Positions 6,835 to 12,043 of a stretch of DNA of 12,043 nt are shown here, piece after piece. Source of the DNA: an uncultured Ruminococcus sp. (GTDB lineage Bacteria > Bacillota > Clostridia > Oscillospirales > Ruminococcaceae); NCBI GenBank assembly GCA_900553675.1, contig USEH01000049.1:1-12043 (forward strand). Direction: 5' to 3'. A program made the position numbers and the translations under genes. Each line of letters starts with the position of its first letter. Positions within the stretch are counted from its first letter, which is position 1. A model generated the notes under the pieces. It did not search any database and had not been told where the DNA came from. It saw nothing but the letters and a program-made list of their open reading frames with translations.

Positions 6835-8226
6835 TTAATTGAATTTCTTTCCTTTTTCCAGATGCCTTGCAAGCTTTCTTGCGGCGTATCCGTCCTTGAT
6901 GACCTCCTGCCCGCGCTCGATAGCTAAAGCACCGTCCGGCACGTCCTTGGTGATGGTGCTTCCGGCGGCAGTGTAGGCGGCATTTCCGACCTTTACCGGA
7001 GCTACAAGGTTGGTGTGACAGCCGATAAAGGCGTTGTCGCCAATGGTGCAGCGCGCCTTGTTGGTGCCGTCGTAGTTGGCGGTTGCCGTTCCGCAGCCGA
7101 AGTTGACGTTCTTGCCGATGTCGCTGTCACCTAAATATGTCAGGTGGGATACCGAAGTACCCTCGCCTATCACGGAGTTTTTGATCTCAACAAAGTCACC
7201 CGCGTGCGAATAGTCCTTCATGACCGTTCCCGGGCGGAGCTGCACGAACGGACCCACCTTAACGTGGTTTCCAACCTGCGAATCACACGCTACCACGTTG
7301 TCCATAACCGAATCGTTACCCACCTTGACATCTGTCAGCCGCGAGTTGGGACCGATAACGCAGTTTTCGCCGATTTCGGTTTTGCCCATGAGGATAGTCG
7401 AGGGCAGAATTTTGGTTCCCCTGCCGATTTTAACGTCCGGCGAGATTATAATGCCGTCTGAGGTGATAAACTCAACACCCGCATTCAGGTGCTTTTCAAT
7501 TATCCTCTGCCGCGCGATTTCGTTGAGCTTAAGTAAGCCCTTGCGGTCGTTCGCGCCTAAAACTGCGTCGACGTTGTCGGTTTTAAAGGCAGTCGCCTTT
7601 TTACCGCTCTTTAAAAGGATTTCAATGGTGTCGGTGAGATAATACTCGCCCTGAGCGTTGTTGCGGTCGAGCTTGGGCAGAGCCTCCAAAAGCGCGCTTG
7701 TTTTGAACCAGTAGCAGCCCGAGGATATCTCGCGGATAGCCCTCTGCTTGTCGGTGCAGTCCTTTTCCTCGACTATTCCGGATATACCCGTTTTGGTACG
7801 GATAATTCTGCCATAGCCCTTTGGCTCCGCGATCTCAGCCGTCACAACCGTAACCGCACTGTCTGACATCTTGTGATACTCATACGCCGCGCGAATCGTC
7901 TTGAAATCGGTGAACGGCGCGTCTCCGCAGGCTATAAAGGTGTGACTGTCGGGATTCGCTTTCAGAAACTCCTCCGCACACATAACCGCGTGACCTGTAC
8001 CTAAACGCTCCGGCTGGTAGGCAGTCTCAAACCGACCTGCAACAAAGTCGTCTATCATCTCAGCACCGTAGCCCTTAACCACGCAGATCCGCTCGATACC
8101 GGCGTTAACGCAGGCGTCGGTCACCCACGAAAGCATCGGCTTTCCAAGCACCTCTAAAAGCACCTTGGGCTTTTCGGAGTTCATCCGCTTTCCGAGTCCT
8201 CCTGCTAATATAACAGTGTTTTCCAT
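6835..8226 (-). CDS. glmU: Bifunctional UDP-N-acetylglucosamine pyrophosphorylase / glucosamine-1-phosphate N-acetyltransferase
   Basis: Encodes 463 aa. GlmU acetylates glucosamine-1-phosphate and then couples it to UTP, giving UDP-GlcNAc for peptidoglycan and other wall polymers. The N-terminal uridyltransferase half has VILAGGLGKRM (5-15, with R14) and K21 in EKPKVLL, plus the uracil/GlcNAc-binding QPERLGTGHA and ACGDAPF. The C-terminal half is a left-handed beta-helix of hexapeptide repeats with GPFVQLRPGT, HAGDFVEIKNS, catalytic H361 in SHLTYLGD (E. coli His363), NYDG and NLVAPVKVG for acetyl-CoA binding. An ATG 15 bases upstream is in frame but overlaps the ribosome binding site GGAGG (8235-8239). 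The start at 8226, 8 bases after that site, is therefore chosen. It is the first gene of the probable glmU–GNAT–pth–mfd operon. Confidence 0.97.
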   Translation of the reverse strand: MENTVILAGGLGKRMNSEKPKVLLEVLGKPMLSWVTDACVNAGIERICVVKGYGAEMIDDFVAGRFETAYQPERLGTGHAVMCAEEFLKANPDSHTFIACGDAPFTDFKTIRAAYEYHKMSDSAVTVVTAEIAEPKGYGRIIRTKTGISGIVEEKDCTDKQRAIREISSGCYWFKTSALLEALPKLDRNNAQGEYYLTDTIEILLKSGKKATAFKTDNVDAVLGANDRKGLLKLNEIARQRIIEKHLNAGVEFITSDGIIISPDVKIGRGTKILPSTILMGKTEIGENCVIGPNSRLTDVKVGNDSVMDNVVACDSQVGNHVKVGPFVQLRPGTVMKDYSHAGDFVEIKNSVIGEGTSVSHLTYLGDSDIGKNVNFGCGTATANYDGTNKARCTIGDNAFIGCHTNLVAPVKVGNAAYTAAGSTITKDVPDGALAIERGQEVIKDGYAARKLARHLEKGKKFN

Positions 8227-8234
8227 ATATGTAA

Positions 8235-8239
8235 CCTCC
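8235..8239 (-). promoter_or_regulatory. Ribosome binding site of glmU (decides the start)
   Basis: GGAGG on the minus strand, 8 bases before ATG 8226. It falls inside the alternative in-frame start codon region at 8241, which rules that start out. Confidence 0.85.
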
Positions 8240-8246
8240 ATTTATG

Positions 8247-8276
8247 ATGCGTAGCGTTTACACAGCGCCTACGCAT
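8247..8276 (-). promoter_or_regulatory. Hairpin in the glmU 5' leader
   Basis: The predicted glmU leader contains ATGCGTA-G-GCG, a 9-base loop CTGTGTAAA, then CGC-TACGCAT. This gives 10 base pairs with one bulged G, ending 7 bases before GGAGG. No U-run follows, so it is not a terminator. As DNA it is also an 8-bp inverted repeat (ATGCGTAG…CTACGCAT) downstream of the promoter, in an operator-like position. It could act as RNA structure affecting translation or decay, or as a protein-binding site. No known riboswitch or glmS ribozyme core is recognisable. Confidence 0.5.
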
Positions 8277-8300
8277 ACTTCCGCATAATAGTCTTATACT

Positions 8301-8329
8301 ATTATACAACATCATTTCAAATCTTTCAA
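8301..8329 (-). promoter_or_regulatory. Sigma-A promoter of the glmU operon
   Basis: On the minus strand TTGAAA (8324-8329, 5 of 6) is followed after exactly 17 bases by TATAAT (8301-8306, 6 of 6). The start near 8294 would give a leader of about 68 bases containing the hairpin. Confidence 0.8.
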
Positions 8330-8348
8330 GCGGATTGAGGTACCCTTT

Positions 8349-8395
8349 TTGCACAATATTGCACAAATATTTTGCTGAGAATTTGTGAGAATTTT
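8349..8395 (+). repeat. Two pairs of 10-bp tandem direct repeats upstream of ppdK
   Basis: TTGCACAATA (8349-8358) is followed by TTGCACAAATA (8359-8369), and TGAGAATTTG (8376-8385) by TGAGAATTTT (8386-8395). Both pairs have a 10-base period, one helical turn. They end 36 bp before the ppdK -10 box and lie 20 bp or more behind the glmU -35 box. They look like regulator-binding sites; the regulator is unknown. Confidence 0.45.
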
Positions 8396-8408
8396 TATAC
8401 AAAATATA

Positions 8409-8437
8409 TGGAAAAAAGTTTGGATTTCTGCTATAAT
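8409..8437 (+). promoter_or_regulatory. Extended -10 promoter of ppdK
   Basis: TATAAT (8432-8437) is preceded by TGC, giving an extended -10. At 17-base spacing the -35 position holds only TGGAAA (8409-8414, 4 of 6). Transcription would begin near 8444, giving a leader of about 57 bases. The poor -35 fits activation from the repeats upstream. Confidence 0.7.
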
Positions 8438-8487
8438 GATATCAACTCCGTTTATGCAAAATAGGGTGAATAATCGGATAAAATATT

Positions 8488-8492
8488 GGAGG
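8488..8492 (+). promoter_or_regulatory. Ribosome binding site of ppdK (decides the start)
   Basis: GGAGG lies 8 bases before ATG 8501. An in-frame TTG at 8486 overlaps this site and is therefore not the start. Confidence 0.85.
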
Positions 8493-8500
8493 TAAAAACT

Positions 8501-11122
8501 ATGAGCAAAAAGTATTGTTACCTTTTCACCGAAGGCAACGCTTCAATGCGTAATCTTCTCGGCGGAAAGGGCGCAAATCTCGCAGAAATGACCAACATCG
8601 GTCTTCCTGTTCCTCAGGGCTTCACTATTTCCACTGAAGCTTGCACACAGTATTATGAAGACGGTCGTCAGATCAATCCCGAAATCAGAGCCGAAATCAT
8701 GGAGTACATCGAAAAGATGGAAAACATAACCGGCAAGAAGTTCGGCGATATGGAAAATCCTCTTCTCGTTTCGGTACGTTCAGGTGCAAGAGCTTCGATG
8801 CCCGGTATGATGGATACCATCCTCAACCTCGGTCTTAACGAAACCGTTGTAAACGTTATCGCCGAAAAGTCCGGCAACCCTCGTTGGGCTTGGGACTGCT
8901 ACAGAAGATTCATCCAGATGTTCTCGGACGTCGTTATGGAAGTCGGCAAAAAGTATTTTGAAAAGCTTATCGACAAGATGAAGGAAGAAAAGGGGGTTAC
9001 TCAGGACGTTGAGCTCAGCGCAGAGGATCTTAAGACCCTTGCAAACCAGTTCAAGGCTGAATACAAGGCTCAGATCGGCAAGGACTTCCCCGACGATCCT
9101 AAGGAGCAGCTCTTTGAAGCTATCAAGGCTGTTTTCCGTTCGTGGGACAACCCCAGAGCAAACGTTTACCGTATGGACCACGATATCCCCTACTCTTGGG
9201 GTACTGCCGTTAACGTTCAGATGATGGCGTTCGGCAACATGGGCGACAACTGCGGTACCGGCGTTGCCTTTACACGTAATCCTGCCACCGGCGAAAAGGG
9301 TCTTATGGGCGAGTTCTTAACCAACGCTCAGGGCGAAGACGTTGTTGCCGGCGTTCGTACTCCTATGCCCATCGCAAAGATGGCAGAGGTATTCCCCGAG
9401 GTTTACAAGCAGTTCCAGGAGGTCTGCAAGATCCTCGAAAACCACTACCGCGACATGCAGGATATGGAGTTCACCGTTGAAAACGAGAAGCTTTATATGC
9501 TTCAGACCAGAAACGGTAAGAGAACCGCTGCCGCCGCTATCAAGATCGCCTGCGACCTTATCGACGAAGGCATGATCACCGAAGAAGAAGCTCTCATGCA
9601 GATCGACGCTAAGAGCTTAGATATGCTTCTGCACCCCACCTTCGACCCCGCTGCTCTTAAAAAGGCAGTTCCGGTTGGCAAGGGTATTGCCGCTTCTCCC
9701 GGAGCAGCTGCCGGTACTATTGTGTTCACCGCTGAGGACGCTGTTGTTCACGGCAAGAACAAGGAAAAGGTAGTTTTAGTTCGTCTCGAGACTTCGCCCG
9801 AGGACATCGAGGGTATGAAGTACTCTCAGGGCATCCTCACCGTAAGAGGCGGACAGACCTCTCACGCTGCCGTTGTTGCACGTGGTATGGGTACCTGCTG
9901 CGTATCCGGCTGCGGCGACATCAAGATGGACGAGGAGAACAAGAAGTTCGAGCTGGCAGGCAAGACCTACCACGAGGGCGACTTCATCTCCATCGACGGT
10001 ACAACTGGTAACATCTATGATGGCATCATTCCGACCGTTGACGCTTCCATCGCCGGCGAGTTCGGCCGTGTAATGGCTTGGGCTGACAAGTACAGAAAGC
10101 TCAAGGTTAGAACCAACGCTGATACTCCTGCTGACGCTAAGAAGGCAAGAGAGCTGGGCGCTGAGGGTATCGGTCTCTGCCGTACCGAGCATATGTTCTT
10201 CGAGGCAGACAGAATCGCAGCATTCCGCGAGATGATCTGCTCTGACACTGTTGAAGAGAGAGAAGCAGCACTTGCTAAGATCGAGCCGATGCAGCAGGGC
10301 GATTTCGAGAAGCTTTACGAAGCACTCGAGGGCAATCCTGTAACCATCAGATTCCTTGATCCTCCTCTCCACGAATTCGTTCCTACTGAGGAAGCTGACA
10401 TTGAGGCTCTTGCTAAGGCTCAGGGCAAGTCCGTTGAGACCATCAAGAACATCATTGCTTCCCTGCACGAGTTCAACCCGATGATGGGTCACCGTGGCTG
10501 CCGTCTGGCTGTTACCTACCCTGAGATCGCTAAGATGCAGACTGCTGCCGTTATCAAGGCTGCGATCAACGTCAAGAAGGCTCACCCCGACTGGACTATC
10601 GTTCCTGAGATCATGATCCCGCTGGTTGGCGAGGTTAAGGAGCTCAAGTTCGTTAAGGACATCGTTGTTAAGACTGCTGACGAGATCATCGCTGCTTCCG
10701 GCTCTGATCTGAAGTACTCCGTAGGTACCATGATCGAGATCCCGAGAGCTGCCCTGACTGCTGACGACATCGCTAAGGAAGCTGAGTTCTTCTGCTTCGG
10801 TACAAACGACCTGACCCAGATGACATACGGCTTCTCCAGAGATGACGCTGGTAAGTTCCTCAACGCTTACTATGACGCTAAGATCTTCGAGAACGATCCG
10901 TTCGCTAAGCTCGACCAGGTTGGCGTTGGCAAGCTGATGAAGATGGCTATTGAGCTGGGTAAGAAGACCCGTCCCGAGATGCACTGCGGTATCTGCGGTG
11001 AGCACGGCGGCGACCCGACATCTGTTGAGTTCTGCCACGAGATCGGCCTGGATTATGTATCCTGCTCTCCGTTCCGTGTTCCGATTGCTAGACTGGCTGC
11101 TGCTCAGGCTGCACTCAGATAA
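8501..11122 (+). CDS. ppdK: Pyruvate, phosphate dikinase
   Basis: Encodes 873 aa, the normal length. The enzyme interconverts pyruvate + ATP + Pi and phosphoenolpyruvate + AMP + PPi; in anaerobes it often runs glycolytically, using PPi. The N-terminal ATP-grasp nucleotide domain shows LLGGKGANLAEM, VRSGARASMPGMMDT and the EFTVENEKLYMLQTRNGKRT segment. The swivelling phosphohistidine domain has GGQTSHAAVVARGMG with H455. The C-terminal PEP/pyruvate barrel has GIGLCRTEHMFF, GHRGCRL, GTNDLTQMTYGFSRDD and CGICGEHGGDP, with C832 matching the family's catalytic cysteine. All key residues are present. Codon choice changes abruptly within the gene near 9730 (residue 410): Glu GAA:GAG is 25:10 before and 7:35 after, and Leu CTG 1/26 then 12/27. 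The gene is monocistronic, flanked by its own promoter and a strong terminator. Confidence 0.98.
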   Translation: MSKKYCYLFTEGNASMRNLLGGKGANLAEMTNIGLPVPQGFTISTEACTQYYEDGRQINPEIRAEIMEYIEKMENITGKKFGDMENPLLVSVRSGARASMPGMMDTILNLGLNETVVNVIAEKSGNPRWAWDCYRRFIQMFSDVVMEVGKKYFEKLIDKMKEEKGVTQDVELSAEDLKTLANQFKAEYKAQIGKDFPDDPKEQLFEAIKAVFRSWDNPRANVYRMDHDIPYSWGTAVNVQMMAFGNMGDNCGTGVAFTRNPATGEKGLMGEFLTNAQGEDVVAGVRTPMPIAKMAEVFPEVYKQFQEVCKILENHYRDMQDMEFTVENEKLYMLQTRNGKRTAAAAIKIACDLIDEGMITEEEALMQIDAKSLDMLLHPTFDPAALKKAVPVGKGIAASPGAAAGTIVFTAEDAVVHGKNKEKVVLVRLETSPEDIEGMKYSQGILTVRGGQTSHAAVVARGMGTCCVSGCGDIKMDEENKKFELAGKTYHEGDFISIDGTTGNIYDGIIPTVDASIAGEFGRVMAWADKYRKLKVRTNADTPADAKKARELGAEGIGLCRTEHMFFEADRIAAFREMICSDTVEEREAALAKIEPMQQGDFEKLYEALEGNPVTIRFLDPPLHEFVPTEEADIEALAKAQGKSVETIKNIIASLHEFNPMMGHRGCRLAVTYPEIAKMQTAAVIKAAINVKKAHPDWTIVPEIMIPLVGEVKELKFVKDIVVKTADEIIAASGSDLKYSVGTMIEIPRAALTADDIAKEAEFFCFGTNDLTQMTYGFSRDDAGKFLNAYYDAKIFENDPFAKLDQVGVGKLMKMAIELGKKTRPEMHCGICGEHGGDPTSVEFCHEIGLDYVSCSPFRVPIARLAAAQAALR

Positions 11123-11154
11123 TCGCGATCTGAAAGCGATAGCTTAATTACAAG

Positions 11155-11182
11155 ACCCACTCCGGAAACGGGGTGGGTTTTT
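11155..11182 (+). terminator. Intrinsic terminator of ppdK
   Basis: ACCCACTCCG, tetraloop GAAA, CGGGGTGGGT forms a 10-bp stem with one T·G wobble. The final T of the stem opens a TTTTT run (11178-11182). It lies 32 bases after the ppdK stop. Confidence 0.92.
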
Positions 11183-11188
11183 GTCATA

Positions 11189-11217
11189 TTGACACAATAA
11201 GCGAACCGTGATATAAT
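11189..11217 (+). promoter_or_regulatory. Perfect-consensus sigma-A promoter of ridA–GNAT
   Basis: TTGACA (11189-11194), a 17-base spacer and TATAAT (11212-11217) match the consensus completely. The -35 box begins 6 bases after the ppdK terminator U-run. The start near 11224 gives a leader of about 32 bases. Confidence 0.9.
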
Positions 11218-11255
11218 GTACTTGCAGAATGTTATTATATGAACATGGAGGGATT

Positions 11256-11627
11256 ATGGAAGGCATAACAAGGTATGATGTAAACGAGGAATGGGCGCAT
11301 TCCGGAATGATCCGGGCAGGTGATTTCTGCTTTCTGAATTACTGCGCGGGGAATGTCGGCGGAACTGTCGAAGAGCAGATAAACGGCGCGTTCGACGAGA
11401 TGGAACGTCGCCTGGCTCTGGCTGGGCTTACGTTGGAAAACGTGGTTCAGATGGACTGCCTGTTCCGCGATGTATGGAATATCCCGGTGATGGAAAAAGT
11501 GATAAAAGAGCGGTTTAACGGAAGATATCCCGTTCGCAAGTCGATACAGACGAATTTTGCGCATGTCGGCGGCGAAACAGGCGGTTTGCTGTTCCAGGTA
11601 GACGGCATTGCGTATTGCGGAAAGTGA
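11256..11627 (+). CDS. RidA/YjgF/YER057c/UK114 family protein
   Basis: Encodes 123 aa, the usual size for a trimeric Rid protein. RidA itself hydrolyses reactive enamine/imine intermediates (2-aminoacrylate) made by PLP enzymes; other Rid subgroups have other or unknown roles. Seen: early FLNYCAGNVGGTVEEQINGA, then AGLTLENVVQMDCLFRDV, RYPVRKS with R94 in the place of the substrate-binding Arg105 of E. coli RidA, and the closing LLFQVDGIAY. The sequence between R94 and the end (FAHVGGETGG) is unlike classical RidA, so the exact Rid subgroup is uncertain and I give no symbol. GGAGG (11247-11251) precedes ATG 11256 by 4 bases. An in-frame ATG at 11229 lies only about 5 bases after the predicted transcription start and has no ribosome binding site. 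A GNAT gene follows after 30 bases, probably in the same operon. Confidence 0.88.
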   Translation: MEGITRYDVNEEWAHSGMIRAGDFCFLNYCAGNVGGTVEEQINGAFDEMERRLALAGLTLENVVQMDCLFRDVWNIPVMEKVIKERFNGRYPVRKSIQTNFAHVGGETGGLLFQVDGIAYCGK

Positions 11628-11657
11628 AGAAAACACAGAAAAAGCGAGGTACATAAA

Positions 11658-12043
11658 ATGGCAATAACAATAAGACGCGCGGAGTCCCGCGACCTTGATA
11701 AAACGCTGAAACTTCTCGGCGAGGTGCTGGAGCTTCACGCGAAAATACGTCCGGATATCTTCATTTCAGGCACGACAAAGTATACCCGTGAGGAGCTCCA
11801 GGCGATATTCGACAACGACCAGACCCCGGTGTTTGTCGCTGCCGACGACAGCGGCGAGGTGGTAGGGTACGCGTTCTGCGTTATGAAGCGTCAGCCGTTC
11901 AGCACCAACATGAAGGATTTCAGCACGCTGTTCATCGACGACCTGTGCGTTGACGAGAACTGCCGCGGTCAGCATGTGGGAACGCTGCTGTTCGACTATG
12001 TGAAGCAGTACGCCAGGGATAATGGCTGCTATGACGTCACGCT
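11658..12043 (+). CDS. GNAT-family N-acetyltransferase (partial, cut by right edge)
   Basis: An open frame of 128 codons runs from ATG 11658 to the window end. GAGG (11646-11649) lies 8 bases upstream. The protein starts MAITIRRAESRDLDKTLKLL, typical of GNAT N-termini, and continues with PVFVAADDSGEVVGYAF, FIDDLCVDENCRGQHVGTLLFDYV and a following helix. The acetyl-CoA pyrophosphate loop is RGQHVG, matching Q/RxxGxG/A. About 20-30 residues of a normal GNAT domain are missing beyond the edge. It would transfer an acetyl group from acetyl-CoA to an amine; the substrate (small molecule, peptide or protein) cannot be inferred. It is 30 bases after the Rid-family gene and likely co-transcribed from the consensus promoter. 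Confidence 0.9.
   Translation, partial: MAITIRRAESRDLDKTLKLLGEVLELHAKIRPDIFISGTTKYTREELQAIFDNDQTPVFVAADDSGEVVGYAFCVMKRQPFSTNMKDFSTLFIDDLCVDENCRGQHVGTLLFDYVKQYARDNGCYDVT

Noticed and set aside
6756..6872. Longer GNAT start at 6872 inside the end of glmU
   Set aside because: The extra residues resemble no GNAT N-terminus, the stretch crosses the spacer hairpin, and ATG 6755 has an AAGGGG site 5 bases upstream.
8205..8402. Minus-strand open frame of 65 codons across the glmU promoter and leader
   Set aside because: It overlaps the promoter, leader hairpin and start of glmU, lacks a ribosome binding site, and has no protein features.
9776..11038. Long open antisense frame (420 codons) inside ppdK
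   Set aside because: Its sequence is low-complexity (Leu/Ser/Val/Asp rich) and mirrors ppdK codons in reverse complement. It has no family motif and ppdK is clearly real. It is a codon-bias shadow.

Overview
The window looks like chromosomal housekeeping DNA from a low-to-middle GC Gram-positive of class Clostridia, probably near Oscillospiraceae/Ruminococcus. That placement is inference. It rests on the glmU…pth–mfd gene order, an AMP/PPi-forming pyruvate phosphate dikinase, strong GGAGG ribosome binding sites, and sigma-A type promoters with 17-bp spacers. I see no insertion sequence, prophage, CRISPR array, tRNA or rRNA.

Left part, minus strand (1–8329). A run of genes is read right to left. 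It starts at a good promoter (8301–8329) and a structured leader, then glmU (UDP-GlcNAc synthesis), a GNAT acetyltransferase broken by a one-base frameshift, pth (peptidyl-tRNA hydrolase) and mfd (transcription-repair coupling factor). Gaps are 79, 38 and 25 bases, so this is probably one operon. Low-GC Gram-positives often have prs between glmU and pth; here the broken acetyltransferase sits there instead. After mfd come a probable weak terminator, a 277-base spacer and a new promoter. That promoter drives a gene that leaves the window on the left and encodes an unusual fusion: an HSL-type alpha/beta hydrolase followed by an alcohol-acetyltransferase/condensation-like domain, at least 636 residues in one frame.

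Middle (8242–8500). This divergent intergenic region holds the glmU promoter and leader hairpin on one side. On the other side are two tandem 10-bp direct-repeat pairs, an extended -10 promoter and a strong ribosome binding site for ppdK.

Right part, plus strand (8501–12043). ppdK (873 aa, pyruvate/PEP interconversion) ends in a textbook intrinsic terminator. A perfect-consensus promoter (TTGACA-N17-TATAAT) then drives ridA-family and GNAT genes, the second cut by the window edge.

The most notable hidden signal is inside ppdK. Synonymous codon choice switches sharply about halfway: GAA:GAG goes from 25:10 to 7:35, Leu CTG from 1/26 to 12/27, and Pro CCG from 1/18 to 9/18. The CTG-rich style continues into the downstream genes. 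This suggests a recombination junction within ppdK, or a chimeric assembly joined at this conserved gene. No wholly new multi-gene system is evident; the fusion protein is the best candidate for new biochemistry.
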